A stretch of DNA of 64,000 nt, from contig JAXMBC010000001.1 of assembly GCA_046350055.1 (NCBI GenBank), positions 5,146,001 through 5,210,000 on the forward strand. The letters are read 5' to 3'. Below, piece by piece: positions 8,137-18,613 of this stretch (the stretch's first letter is position 1; each line of letters begins with the position of its first letter). The notes under the pieces are model-generated. The model was not told the DNA's origin and searched no databases. It worked only from the letters and a program-made list of their open reading frames with translations. This DNA comes from JAEUIE01 sp046350055. Lineage in GTDB: Bacteria > Planctomycetota > Planctomycetia > Gemmatales > HRBIN36. Position numbers and translations under genes: made by a program.

Positions 8137-11100
8137 TTATAAGTCATTTTTAAAATCGAAAGAGTCAATAAGAGGGAATCGCTTCAGTGGGAAAAGTTGA
8201 TCAGCAATTGGCAACGCCCTGGTATCTGCCAGCAGGCTCTCCACAAAGCTTCGTGGAACGCCATAGACTCTTTCGTTCACAGTTTGATATTGCTGGATAA
8301 ATGCTTTATCCAGTTCATTGCGGTCACGCCAGACCTGACCATATTTGCGAGACTCCAGTGAAATGGTCTGCCCGACAGTGCCCGGCACCAGCCAGCTACT
8401 GCTTGTCGTTGCCAGGAGACCGCCGATCAGTTGCAGTTCATGGCTCAGTATTGGGGCCTGCATTTCCTCACCAGGGACAAGTTGAATGGTGGGTAACTCT
8501 TCACCAGTCGGAGGATCGAACACGCCGTCGGCAACAACATCTCCATTGGCTCCCTGTGTCAGTAGTTTCACAGTAAGGAAACTATTGACCGGTATGCCCG
8601 TGAACTTGCCGAGGCTCTCGGCATAAGTGTTACCGAACAGAAGGCTGTCATTGGGCTGCAGCTGCTGATTCACGACAACGGTCGTAAGTAATGTATTGTT
8701 ACGGAACACCTGGTATGTGGCGTTCGTTGCGTTGGTTGAGCGTGGCACCCAGGTGACAAACAATTCCGGGTTGGAAGATGTGGCACGGATGAGCCACGTG
8801 GCATCATTCAATGGCGATTGGTGAACACCGTACTGGTGAACGGTGTAGTCGTTCTTCCAGCCCGCCCCCGTAACGTTAGTCCATCCGGTTAATTGCGGAA
8901 ATAGTACGATGAATAAACCGTCAGAGGTTAATGTCAAGGGTATCCCATCGTCCACTTTAGAGGTGATCGTTGGCACGCGCAACGGTGTGGCAGACATGTA
9001 GTACTCACCTACCGTACCGCCTTCGCCGAAGATGCGAACCTGGTATGTTGCACCAGGAGTCAGACCAGTGACCAGGATCTTTTCGTTTCGTCCGTCGGCC
9101 AGTGGGGTCCCGCTGGCGATGAGGGTTGTCCCCGAAGCGTTATACAATTCGATACGGGGGTTCAGCAGATTGCGGAACTCACCTGGACCGTCAGCAGGCG
9201 TCCGGGTTTCGACTTGCAGTGCAGTCTGATCGCCGGCGAGCGCAATGGAATACCAATCGGACGGACCGGCAGTTGAGCTGGGAGTAATCACCAATCGCCT
9301 GGTCATGCCATTTCTCGTATAGGCATACAAGTGCTGGGTAGCCGAGCCACCGAGAGTGGTGAGAGCCCCGCCCATGGCCAGCTGCCCACCCTGTGCCGCA
9401 CTCACCGCAGCAATCCCTGCCGCATTCAGATTGATGACAATGAACGTACCGTTACTGGCAGCGGTGACCGTCACCGATCCGTAACTCACGCCGGTGCCCA
9501 GATCGTCGTAAATCCCGGTGAGGCCGGAGCCGCCTGCACGCAGCGTGGAAACAGGTGTTGTTACGTCGTAAAGAGCGTAGGTTTCGCTGGCATCAGGACT
9601 TATGTAGCCGTTGCCATCATTAACGGTGCTGGACGGATTATAGAGTTCAAGCCGGGCGGCTGTGATGGGGCCAGTTGCTACAGGCACATCGAAGACAAAC
9701 CAGTCGCGATACTGTAATGTACTTGATGCCTGACCTACGATGTAGTTCTCGTTGATGGGATCATGGAAGCCGGTTGAATTGTACCAGCCCGAATCGGTTG
9801 CATCGCCGTTATTATTTGGTTCAAGATACCCCAAAGCCCCTTTCGCTCCTGCAAGTTGTTGAGCTGTCGAAGCCGAGTTGTTCGGTTCCAGGCCAAACAA
9901 TACATCTTTGGTCACCACCAGATTGTAGGTAACCTTCGGTGTCCCCGTGACTTTTAGATAGTAGGTGCCATCTGCTGCAACCGTCACTCCACTTAATGCC
10001 CCGGATAGATTCGACGCGCTACTAATGCTGGTTCCCAGAACCGTGGTACCATTCGGCGCGAGCAGTTCAACAATGAACGGCTGCGTCCCGCCGTTGAAGG
10101 GAGCAATGGCCGCCCCAATCCGTTCCCCCGCCTTGGCGCTCACAGAATAGTAGTCTCTCGGGTTGTTTTGATAAATGCGTATATCATCGAGGTACCAGCC
10201 TTCATGAGTGCCTGTTACGGGGGTGACTGATTGTAAGATAAAACGCAGTTGGACACTCTGACCCATGTAAGCCGACAGGTCGATGGGATCGACTGCTTTC
10301 CATCCATCCGGAGTTTGACTGTACTGATAGGGATAGCTATTCAACGTGATCCAGCTAGCACCGCCATTGGTAGTAATCTGAGGGGCTGTATAATCCACGT
10401 AGCCCCCTCTGGTGTCAAGGAAGTACTTGAAGTCCAGATTCAATCCACCAGGCATCGTGGGCAATGCAATGACTGGCGAGACGATGACACCGCAATTTGG
10501 TAATGAGCCTGAGTTATAGTTACTCGTGTCTTCATTGCCGTACCAGAAACTATGTGAGGAAGAATGGTTGGGGTCGCTGCCACGGCGATCGGTCCGATGC
10601 CAGAACCCATCGGCGAATCCACTCTGTTGCAGTAACGAATTATCGATGGTAAAGCCATTGTTCCCGGATTCAAAATCGGCCAGATATACCGTGGTTCCCG
10701 GGTTCACGTCTACGGCGCCAGATAGATTCCCGATCACCGCGCCCCGGGAGGTTTTCGACAGGTCGGTTGAGAGTGTCAGGAACGAAGAGTCCAGGGATTG
10801 TGCTGTCGTGGGTGAGTTGTTCGCCGGTCCGCTCTGGTACGACTCGTCTTCCAGAGTAGTATTCAATGAAAAGAACACACCGTACGTGCCAGTCGTGCCT
10901 TCCGCTCCGGAAACGCGGACCGTGTACACTCCGCCAGTCGCGACTGGTGCCGATTGCAGAATAGTTCGCTTTCCAGCCGCCGAAGCAACTGATGAACCGA
11001 CCAGCACATTCGCCGGATTGTACACATCGACTCGTGCGCGCAGGCTCGTAGCTGACTGGAATAACAATACGTTCAGAGTCTGGCCCGCGTCCAGGCTGAT

Positions 11101-13716
11101 TGTGAAGTCGTCGGTGTCCGCCCCGCTTGGTAAGTTCGAGTTGATCATTCCATAGGCGTTTGTGCCCGTGGCCATTAGCGAGCCGAGCGGTTGCGAACTG
11201 AAAAGCGGCACGGGGTAAGGCCGTGTCGTGATATCTGTTGTGTAATCCGCCTGGAAGTAGTCGAGGTTGGGGTTACCGTAAATATCAGAGATGTAACCTG
11301 GGTTGAGTATCAGAGACAACGTCCCTTCGCTCATTGACGGATTGCTAACAGGGTAGAATGTAAGGTCGAAGGCAGTATTACCCAGAACCGGAACTGCAGA
11401 GTCCGGCACGTAGCCATAGCCGTTCGCCTGATCGTAAAGCCACAAACCAAACGAATTCGGGTCGAAGCTGTCTGGATCAATTGCTTCATTGAAATACATG
11501 CGGAACGTATACGGCCCACCGAGGGCGATTACGCTGCCCGGTGCTGGTGTAACATCAATAACAGCGAGTTGCACGCTGTCATATTTGAAAGTGGACTGAT
11601 AACCACCAGTTAATGTAACATCCGTATCGATGCGTCTCACCGAACCGGGAGCAATCTGCATCGTCTCGAGGCCTTCGGTAGTAATCGGCTCTGTTGTAAA
11701 CGTAAACGTGGCTGTCAACCCATCAGAAGATAGTGTCACACCAGTAGCCGGAACTCCGTTCACTGAGAAGTCGCTAGCCTGCAGATCAGCTGGATCAACT
11801 GATAGTTGAACTGCAGAGTTGAACGTAACGGTGTATTCGCTCGGTGTGGTCCCGGTGACAGTCTCCCCTTCGCTCGGCGTTGTTGCCAACACGAACAAGC
11901 CATCTGGATGGAGTTGCTGCAGTGCGCCAAACAGGTTCAGCCGACCACCGGATGCAACCGGGGTATACCCAGTGACTGGGTCAAGATCGGGCAAATAATC
12001 AACGCCATTGAGGATGGCAGTACGGATATCGCCCAGGCTGGCTGACGAGTTGGATGCCCATAGTAAAGCAGCACTTCCTGTGACGTGCGGAGCAGCCATA
12101 GACGTACCGCCAAACCATTCGTACGCAAACACGTAGTCACCATACCACCACTTCGGCACCGTGCTTATTACGGAGTCACCAGGTGCCATGAGATCGACTG
12201 ATATCGCCCCGTAATTCGTGAAGTATGATGGGTAGTCGTACGCATCCGTCGACCCCACTGAAAGAATATTGTCATAGGTCAAGGAAGCTGGAAATGAAAA
12301 GTCGGGGAAAGCATCGTTGTCATTGAAATCGTTGCCTGCGGCAGCGACCACCAGATGGTCGGCAGCCCCAGCGTAGACTACTGCCGCATCGATCAGGGAG
12401 GAATATTCACCTCCCCAACTCGCATTAGTAACCCTGGCGCCGTTATCGACGGAATAGGTTATCGCAGCAGCCAGATCAACATCAGTACCCCACCCTTCCC
12501 AGTTCAACCCTGCCGTGATCATCAACTGCGTCTTCCACACTACTCCAGCCACGCCAACACCGTTGTTCCCAATCGCTCCAATGGTGCCGGCCACGTGGGT
12601 TCCGTGCGCGTTGTCGTCGTAGGGATCGTTGTCGCCATTGGCGAAGTCCCAGCCAATCAGATCGTCGGTGAATCCATTCGTCCCTTCGTCGATGCCGTCC
12701 GCCCAGCCACCTTCAGCTTCCGGAAAGAGAATGTCGCCTGCATCAATATATCCAGTGCCGTTCAAATCAGTTGCTACGCCGGCATTGTCTGAATCGTTCA
12801 AATCCCAGAACGTGATGATCCCATCGCCGTCGGTGTCCACTGCGGTTACCCAGGCAGGAATCTCCGACTGATTAATCCAGATATTCAGATAGAGATCCGG
12901 ATGCGTGTAATCGACCCCGGTATCATTGACTGCCACGATGACGCTTGTTGAACCACGGTCTGGTCCGGTGTGACTCCACGCTTCGGGTGCATCGATGTCT
13001 GCATCGGGTAAGCCATAATAATCCGCCCCGGTGTTATGCAGCGACTGCTGGTATTGAAAATACTGGTCATTGGGAATGGTACTGACAGAGTAGTCTGCGA
13101 ATTCCGGGTGGATCGAGAGAATCGGAGCGGCTTGCCCTACCGCTGCTGCTACAGTATCGGCCGTATACTCTGCAGGAGCAGTGATGCGGAACCAGCCGTT
13201 GCTGCCGATTTGAGTAGCGACCTGAAGCCCTGGTGTATGCGCCGCCAAGGTTGAATCGAGCGAAGATGCCGCTATTGAACCATTTTGTGAACTCAATTGA
13301 ACCACCCAGCTACCCGGAACGACTCGCCGGTTTTCTCCCAGCCAGGACATCTGGACTGAGCCAGTCATGCTCGTAGCACTTGGACGGATTGGTTCTTTCA
13401 GCGGCGAATCGGGCATGCCCGATGCATTTAAATCACCGGCACCGTGTTCGCCTGAGTTAGTAAGCGTCACAACAGAGCCGTTCTGCGTACCCACCAGACG
13501 GTGCGGGCCAGCCTGAAGGTTCCTCGTATGACCTGACTCATTCCTGCCGAGAGGCAGTCCAGTGTTATCATGCGTTGCTGCCAAGGCAGCGAGCGGATCA
13601 GCCAGACGCTCACTGAAGAGGCTGCCCATCGCGACATCGAATAAATTGCGATCTTCGAGATGTTCCAACAATAGTCGTGTGTTGGGGACACGGCGAGGGG
13701 ATGCTGAACGAGGCAT
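8137..13716 (-). CDS. Giant subtilisin-family (S8) exported serine protease
   Basis: A protein of about 1859 residues. The S8 catalytic triad is visible, numbered from the ATG at 13716: Asp265 in VAVNDTGVDYTHPDL, His371 in NAHGTHVAGT and Ser539 in FGGTSMAAPHV. Between Asp and His lies an EF-hand/dockerin-like insert (DTDGDGIITFWDLN and DLNGTGYIDAGD) likely to bind calcium. After the protease come Ig-like strands of the SbsA/Big_5 type (TTPSEGETVTGT), pre-peptidase C-terminal (PPC)-like beta domains and a galactose-binding/MAM-like segment. LEHLEDR near residues 18-24 is the LExLExR motif shared with the other exported proteins. The start at 13716 is preferred because GGAG lies 5-6 bases upstream, rather than the frame opening at 13776. 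It follows the second kinase gene on the same strand after about 130 bp. The substrate is unknown. Confidence 0.9.
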   Translation of the reverse strand: MPRSASPRRVPNTRLLLEHLEDRNLFDVAMGSLFSERLADPLAALAATHDNTGLPLGRNESGHTRNLQAGPHRLVGTQNGSVVTLTNSGEHGAGDLNASGMPDSPLKEPIRPSATSMTGSVQMSWLGENRRVVPGSWVVQLSSQNGSIAASSLDSTLAAHTPGLQVATQIGSNGWFRITAPAEYTADTVAAAVGQAAPILSIHPEFADYSVSTIPNDQYFQYQQSLHNTGADYYGLPDADIDAPEAWSHTGPDRGSTSVIVAVNDTGVDYTHPDLYLNIWINQSEIPAWVTAVDTDGDGIITFWDLNDSDNAGVATDLNGTGYIDAGDILFPEAEGGWADGIDEGTNGFTDDLIGWDFANGDNDPYDDNAHGTHVAGTIGAIGNNGVGVAGVVWKTQLMITAGLNWEGWGTDVDLAAAITYSVDNGARVTNASWGGEYSSLIDAAVVYAGAADHLVVAAAGNDFNDNDAFPDFSFPASLTYDNILSVGSTDAYDYPSYFTNYGAISVDLMAPGDSVISTVPKWWYGDYVFAYEWFGGTSMAAPHVTGSAALLWASNSSASLGDIRTAILNGVDYLPDLDPVTGYTPVASGGRLNLFGALQQLHPDGLFVLATTPSEGETVTGTTPSEYTVTFNSAVQLSVDPADLQASDFSVNGVPATGVTLSSDGLTATFTFTTEPITTEGLETMQIAPGSVRRIDTDVTLTGGYQSTFKYDSVQLAVIDVTPAPGSVIALGGPYTFRMYFNEAIDPDSFDPNSFGLWLYDQANGYGYVPDSAVPVLGNTAFDLTFYPVSNPSMSEGTLSLILNPGYISDIYGNPNLDYFQADYTTDITTRPYPVPLFSSQPLGSLMATGTNAYGMINSNLPSGADTDDFTISLDAGQTLNVLLFQSATSLRARVDVYNPANVLVGSSVASAAGKRTILQSAPVATGGVYTVRVSGAEGTTGTYGVFFSLNTTLEDESYQSGPANNSPTTAQSLDSSFLTLSTDLSKTSRGAVIGNLSGAVDVNPGTTVYLADFESGNNGFTIDNSLLQQSGFADGFWHRTDRRGSDPNHSSSHSFWYGNEDTSNYNSGSLPNCGVIVSPVIALPTMPGGLNLDFKYFLDTRGGYVDYTAPQITTNGGASWITLNSYPYQYSQTPDGWKAVDPIDLSAYMGQSVQLRFILQSVTPVTGTHEGWYLDDIRIYQNNPRDYYSVSAKAGERIGAAIAPFNGGTQPFIVELLAPNGTTVLGTSISSASNLSGALSGVTVAADGTYYLKVTGTPKVTYNLVVTKDVLFGLEPNNSASTAQQLAGAKGALGYLEPNNNGDATDSGWYNSTGFHDPINENYIVGQASSTLQYRDWFVFDVPVATGPITAARLELYNPSSTVNDGNGYISPDASETYALYDVTTPVSTLRAGGSGLTGIYDDLGTGVSYGSVTVTAASNGTFIVINLNAAGIAAVSAAQGGQLAMGGALTTLGGSATQHLYAYTRNGMTRRLVITPSSTAGPSDWYSIALAGDQTALQVETRTPADGPGEFRNLLNPRIELYNASGTTLIASGTPLADGRNEKILVTGLTPGATYQVRIFGEGGTVGEYYMSATPLRVPTITSKVDDGIPLTLTSDGLFIVLFPQLTGWTNVTGAGWKNDYTVHQYGVHQSPLNDATWLIRATSSNPELFVTWVPRSTNATNATYQVFRNNTLLTTVVVNQQLQPNDSLLFGNTYAESLGKFTGIPVNSFLTVKLLTQGANGDVVADGVFDPPTGEELPTIQLVPGEEMQAPILSHELQLIGGLLATTSSSWLVPGTVGQTISLESRKYGQVWRDRNELDKAFIQQYQTVNERVYGVPRSFVESLLADTRALPIADQLFPLKRFPLIDSFDFKNDL

Positions 13717-13756
13717 GATCACTCCAAATGAGGTAGGAAAGGCTTTGGAGAATTGC

Positions 13757-13786
13757 CGGGACCAGAAGGCGATCAACCTGGTCCCG
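13757..13786. other. Perfect 9-bp hairpin between kinase and subtilisin genes
   Basis: The arms CGGGACCAG (13757-13765) and CTGGTCCCG (13778-13786) are perfectly complementary around a 12-base loop. On the minus strand it follows the kinase stop and precedes the subtilisin start. No T-run follows, so it may be an attenuating or mRNA-stabilising structure rather than a strong intrinsic terminator. Confidence 0.5.
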
Positions 13787-13847
13787 AAGGTTCCCTATTC
13801 AACTATGCCCATCTGGAGAAAATTACCGACACGCCACAATGTAATTT

Positions 13848-16800
13848 TTACTTTTTCCACCCTGGAACATCTGTGGGTGCTGGCAGACCTAATAACGTAG
13901 CAGCTTCTATTTGCAGACGACGACGCTCTATCCATCCAGATTTAATCGTCGATAACCGCTGACGGTTTTGCTCCATCCATAACATGCCTTTCAAATACCA
14001 GTTATTAGCCTTAGTTTTTTCCCCCAAGTGCCAATAAGCCATGGCACACACGAAAAATTCTCCACCTAGCCCTGTCTTGGAAAGTTCGCTACTCTTCTCG
14101 CCTGCGGAGATTGCTAAAACCCAGTCTCTGTTTCGAAGATATGCCAAACAAAGTGTTTCCCAGTGCCATGGCGATTTTGGTTCCAGTTCGACAGAATGCT
14201 GTGCCATACGGACGGCGCGTAAATAATCATCACTCATTCCCTCTGGCCGAAGAACGATCAGCCATGCCGAAACATAAGTTGCATGAGCACGGGCAGCATT
14301 TTCGTATCGATCCAGAATTTCGGTACAGGCCTTCAGATATTCGTCATGGCTCCCGAAGAAAATCCGCAACCAGGTCAGGTTATAGCCTTCGTTTTCCAAA
14401 ACTCCTGGAATCGATCCATACTGAACAGCTTTTCCGGAGTCAATTTCGGCCTCCTTCCATCTACCTGCCTGAGCATGTGACCAAGCCTGCAATGCTAATT
14501 TGGATGGGTTACTCATAGTGTCAACAGGAAGCGGTGATAAGACTGCTTGCTTTACCTTCTCAGCAGCAGTTCTATCGTCTTCGAGAGCGGAACGGAGCTT
14601 CGCATGATTATCACGAAACGGGTCGTAGACTTCCCATACACGTGCCAAGCAATTACTGATACCCTTGGTTGAATCAAATAGCTTTCGACCTTGCAATGCG
14701 ATGAGTCGTCGGTTGTCTTCCGTAAATTTCACAATTACTGGAGCGCTGATCTGCCTGCGAAAGTTGAGGATTGGATCGGCCGTAGTTGCATCTCGTATTA
14801 TGACGTTGCCATCTATACCACATGAAACAAGTCGTGAACCAGTTGTGTTGTAAGCTAGTGATGTGACTTCGGCTTGATGGGTGTGTACCGGAAAAGCCAT
14901 GATATGTGAGGAAATGTCACGAACCCGAATTGTGTGATCAATCCCGGCAGTGGCAAGCTGCTTGCTTTCAGAGCGATAAGCAACAGCAGTGACAGCTCCC
15001 TGGTGCTCAGTCCATGTATCAATCAACTTTCCGGTACGACTATCCCAGTGGTACACCTGCCCATTATTGCATCCACAAGTAATCGTACACTCATCAGTTG
15101 CCAGAGCCGTTACTTTGTTAGCAGGTGTCAGAATTCGACTTGGCTGAGTTGGTACATCATCGTTGATAGGCCAGAGTTTCACGGTTGCATCATTGGCAGC
15201 AGTAATCAGTTCTTGTGTACCAGGTTGAAATGCCATCGCAATGATATCTGCTTCGTGAGCAGTCCATTTGCCGCGTATTTTCTGTAATGGCAATTCCCAC
15301 AAAGTAACTTCACGACCGATGGCAACGGCTACCAGGGTACCGTCTTTTCTCATGGCTAATGCATCATAACCGCCCTTTCTTGCTTCAAATGTGGTGAGTA
15401 CTCGTGGACCTGCGGTATCCCATATTGCGATGTGCCCCACTCGACTTTGAATGTCAGCAGGTTTTGCAGCTGTAATAAAGTGCCTTCCATCCGGAAGTAC
15501 TTCCAGGCTGTGCAATCCTGAACGTTGTATTTCGAGAGAGACAGGTGCCGCTTCAGTGACTTCCCAGATACGAATCTTTCCATCCCATCCAGCTGAGGCC
15601 AGCAGTTTACCGCCAGGACTGAAAGTAATGCGATTCGTTTCCTTGGCGTGACCTGATAATACCCGGTATGCCCTGCCTCTTCTTGATCCTGAAGCAGTCC
15701 ATAAGAGAATGGGGCCACCTGTGCTACCTGCGGCAATAAATTGACCGTCTGGACTAAAGGCGACAGATTCGATGCGATGTCTATCATAATGTACTTGCTT
15801 GTAGTTACGACGTGCAACCTGCCAAAGTCTTACTTGTCCTGTGTAACTTCCAGAGATCAATTGTGTTCCATTGTGATTGAATGCAAGATCACGGATTTCC
15901 ACATCGCCATCGGCGGCAAGCTTGACTACCTGAGCCTTTTCATCAAGAAGTGAAACGATATGTATTTCACCATCACGCAGACCAACAGCCAGATTTTTCC
16001 CATCGGGACTGAAGGCAACAGAATGGGTTTCGCCGCTAAATGGAATGGTACGTGTTTTTTTCCCGCTACTGGCATTCCACAACATGACTGTTTTTGCCTG
16101 TGTTCCTGCCAGCATTGAGCCATCATTTGATAATGCCAATCTCCAGATATTATGTATCGCTCCTTCAAGTGAAGTCAGTTGTTTGCCAGTTGACGCATCC
16201 CAGATTCCTGCTGCTCCGGATTTCGGTTTGCTAAAATCCCCACCAGAGACATATATTTTGTTGCCCTCCGGATGAAACAGAATAGTTCGAATAAAGAGAG
16301 ATGAAAAATGAATGGTAAATTGATGTTTGGCGTTTGGTAGTTCCCAGACATGTACCTTGCCATCAGTGCCCCCTGTAGCGAGCCGTTTCCCGTCGGGACT
16401 GAAGCGAACTGCTGTGGCCTCTGAGGTATGAGCATCAATGCTCAATAATTCGGAATGGCATTGTCCTTTCAGGTAGCCCCATTCCCAGTCACGCAGGTCT
16501 TCTGGACAACTATCGAGAATCTGGGTTGCAGAAGCTGAATTGTAAGCAGCCAACTCTAGATCAGCGCGGGCGATTCGTTGGAAGTAATCACTGCGGCGCA
16601 TGGCCCGAAGCGAGGATTGAACCCCTGTTAATGCCAAATCTTTCTCTCGCTCATGGAACAATGCTGCTTGCCATTGCCAGATAACCAGGCCAGCGCTGGT
16701 CATACCTACAATTAGGAGCAAGGCCATAAGCGAGGCGACAGCCGGTCGACGTCGTACCCACTTGGTAAGTCGTTCAGCTCTACCGATCGGTCGAGCAGAA

Positions 16801-18062
16801 ATTGGTTTGTCAACGACAAACCTGCGTAAGTCATCGGCCAGTGCCGCAGCTGATGGATAGCGGTGATGCGGGTCCTTTTGTAAACATTTCAGGCAGATGG
16901 TTTCCAGATCGCGTGGTATTGCAGGATTGACTTGTCGTGGAGCAACTGGCTCCTCGTACTGTACCTTGTTCAGCATGAGGAACACAGACTCGGCTTTAAA
17001 AGGGGGATGCCCCGTTAGTAGTTCATAGAGAATTGCACCGATCCCATAAATATCGGCAGCTGTACCTACACGTTGCGAACCTCCGATTGCCTGCTCGGGC
17101 GACATGTAGGCCGGGGTGCCCAGAAGTGCATCGGAACGAGTTTGTTCAGCATCGCATTCAAGCCGCTTTGCAAGCCCAAAGTCTGTGACGAGAGCTTCTG
17201 CGTTTTCATAATTCCATACACCAGGTTTGGCTTGCTGTACAAAGCTGAGCAGAATATTGGCAGGCTTTATGTCTCGATGTAGTACGGCTTTGCTGTGAGC
17301 ATACTGAACAGCATCTGCCACAAAAGCCATCAGCCTCGCGATGTCGTGATAGCGTCCACGTAAATGAGGAGCATGTTCCTTCAGGCTGCCACCTTCAATC
17401 AACTTCATGGTGTAATAGTGTCTGCCATCATGCACACCGACCTCATAGATCGGGACAATATTGAGATGTTCCAGCCCTGCTGCTGCCTCAGCTTCCGTTC
17501 GAAATCGTTGTAATTCAGCAGGGCTGGCCAACTCAGCTGTCAGAATCTTTTTCAATGCGACAATTCGATTAATTTGAACTTGGCGAGCCTTGTACACTAC
17601 GCCCATGCCACCTCGAGCAACCTCCTCCAGCAGTTCGTAGTTGCCAAACGTACGAGGCAAAATGAGATCTCTGGTAACATCTGCATTCTCCTTGTCGTGG
17701 ATAGTTCGTTCATTTCTGCCTATCGATGGAGTAGTGAGCATCACATTTTCACATGAATCCGCAAACCATGCTGGATCCAGTTCGATATGAAGATCGACGT
17801 ACTCAGCGAGTTGAGGGCGATCTCCAGAACACCGACGATAGTGCAACTCTATTGCAAGCAATTCAGCAGCAAGTTCTTTCTGGTTTTCTGTAGTAGCTTT
17901 TTTCACAAACGAACTGAGTGATGGTTTACCCCCCCCCTTGGCAGCCGCTTTCCAGGCAGATTCGAATTGGTCACAAAGTAAGTCCAGGTGCCGGGCAGCC
18001 TGGATCGATGGACTTTCAGAAAATGTCGGTGGTTGCTTTTTCACTACAAATCCCGTTCCCAT
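13848..18062 (-). CDS. Ser/Thr protein kinase with transmembrane segment, WD40 propellers and TPR tail
   Basis: A full-length planctomycete receptor-like kinase of about 1404-1420 residues. Numbered from the upstream ATG at 18110, the glycine loop ARGGMG is at 165-170, the ATP-binding lysine in VALKK at 187, HRDIKPAN at 278-285, DFGLAK at 310-315 and the substrate loop GTPAYMSPEQ follows. A single membrane helix (near SLMALLLIVGMTSAGLVIW) separates the kinase from an extracytoplasmic part with about a dozen WD40 repeats (FSPDGKRLATGG, FSPDGKNLAVG and similar). The last ~200 residues are TPR-like (WKEAEIDSGKAV, WHWETLCLAYLRNRDW). The start is uncertain: the ATG at 18110 has AGGG upstream but overlaps the sigma gene by 67 bases, and the ATG at 18062 overlaps by 19. 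It is likely cotranscribed with the sigma gene. Confidence 0.88.
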   Translation of the reverse strand: MGTGFVVKKQPPTFSESPSIQAARHLDLLCDQFESAWKAAAKGGGKPSLSSFVKKATTENQKELAAELLAIELHYRRCSGDRPQLAEYVDLHIELDPAWFADSCENVMLTTPSIGRNERTIHDKENADVTRDLILPRTFGNYELLEEVARGGMGVVYKARQVQINRIVALKKILTAELASPAELQRFRTEAEAAAGLEHLNIVPIYEVGVHDGRHYYTMKLIEGGSLKEHAPHLRGRYHDIARLMAFVADAVQYAHSKAVLHRDIKPANILLSFVQQAKPGVWNYENAEALVTDFGLAKRLECDAEQTRSDALLGTPAYMSPEQAIGGSQRVGTAADIYGIGAILYELLTGHPPFKAESVFLMLNKVQYEEPVAPRQVNPAIPRDLETICLKCLQKDPHHRYPSAAALADDLRRFVVDKPISARPIGRAERLTKWVRRRPAVASLMALLLIVGMTSAGLVIWQWQAALFHEREKDLALTGVQSSLRAMRRSDYFQRIARADLELAAYNSASATQILDSCPEDLRDWEWGYLKGQCHSELLSIDAHTSEATAVRFSPDGKRLATGGTDGKVHVWELPNAKHQFTIHFSSLFIRTILFHPEGNKIYVSGGDFSKPKSGAAGIWDASTGKQLTSLEGAIHNIWRLALSNDGSMLAGTQAKTVMLWNASSGKKTRTIPFSGETHSVAFSPDGKNLAVGLRDGEIHIVSLLDEKAQVVKLAADGDVEIRDLAFNHNGTQLISGSYTGQVRLWQVARRNYKQVHYDRHRIESVAFSPDGQFIAAGSTGGPILLWTASGSRRGRAYRVLSGHAKETNRITFSPGGKLLASAGWDGKIRIWEVTEAAPVSLEIQRSGLHSLEVLPDGRHFITAAKPADIQSRVGHIAIWDTAGPRVLTTFEARKGGYDALAMRKDGTLVAVAIGREVTLWELPLQKIRGKWTAHEADIIAMAFQPGTQELITAANDATVKLWPINDDVPTQPSRILTPANKVTALATDECTITCGCNNGQVYHWDSRTGKLIDTWTEHQGAVTAVAYRSESKQLATAGIDHTIRVRDISSHIMAFPVHTHQAEVTSLAYNTTGSRLVSCGIDGNVIIRDATTADPILNFRRQISAPVIVKFTEDNRRLIALQGRKLFDSTKGISNCLARVWEVYDPFRDNHAKLRSALEDDRTAAEKVKQAVLSPLPVDTMSNPSKLALQAWSHAQAGRWKEAEIDSGKAVQYGSIPGVLENEGYNLTWLRIFFGSHDEYLKACTEILDRYENAARAHATYVSAWLIVLRPEGMSDDYLRAVRMAQHSVELEPKSPWHWETLCLAYLRNRDWVLAISAGEKSSELSKTGLGGEFFVCAMAYWHLGEKTKANNWYLKGMLWMEQNRQRLSTIKSGWIERRRLQIEAATLLGLPAPTDVPGWKK

Positions 18063-18613
18063 ATACGGCGAATGAGGTTGAGTTTGCGTTCTATCGTCCG
18101 GGGTGCACATCCAGCCCTACTTGCGATTTCCGTGATTGAATACCCCTCCATCTTCCAGATGGCGATATTCTGCAGATCTGGTTCTCCCAGGTGAGAAAGT
18201 GCCTGCCCAAATTCTTCAGCGACTTGTGCAGCAAATGCAGGTGTCGGTTCTGAACCGATGAGTTCCTCCAGATCGACTTCTATGACACCGACAGAACCAC
18301 CCCGTTTAATTCTCCCTTCGTCACGAACGGCATGAAGTGCCTTTCGAATCGTCAAAGTTACCAGCAGTCTCCACAGATCATCTCTGTCAAGCAAGTTGGG
18401 AAACCGCCCACACTCTGCTTGACGACAAAAACTGGCAAATGCCGAAAGCGCGATATCTTCGGGATCAGAAGCAATCCGTCTTGCACCATGCAATCGATGT
18501 TGAGCCAATTTGACTAACTGGGGAAAATAGCGCTCCCAGAGCCTTTGCGCTGCAACATTGTCTCCATCCCGTAATAATCCATACCAGTGAGTTACTGAAC
18601 GCACGTCGCCCAT
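18044..18613 (-). CDS. ECF-family RNA polymerase sigma factor (kinase-associated)
   Basis: A 189-residue protein with a region-2-like helix around DPEDIALSAFASFCRQ and a region-4 helix-turn-helix near LQNIAIWKMEGYSITEIASRAGCAPRTIERKLNLIRRIW. The form fits the planctomycete Sigma70_ECF group, with RTIERKLNLIR as the recognition helix. It overlaps the downstream kinase gene, so the two are probably translated together. It is only distantly similar to the sigma factor at 6854-7495, so the two sigma-kinase pairs do not look like a recent duplication. Its target promoters are unknown. Confidence 0.85.
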   Translation of the reverse strand: MGDVRSVTHWYGLLRDGDNVAAQRLWERYFPQLVKLAQHRLHGARRIASDPEDIALSAFASFCRQAECGRFPNLLDRDDLWRLLVTLTIRKALHAVRDEGRIKRGGSVGVIEVDLEELIGSEPTPAFAAQVAEEFGQALSHLGEPDLQNIAIWKMEGYSITEIASRAGCAPRTIERKLNLIRRIWERDL

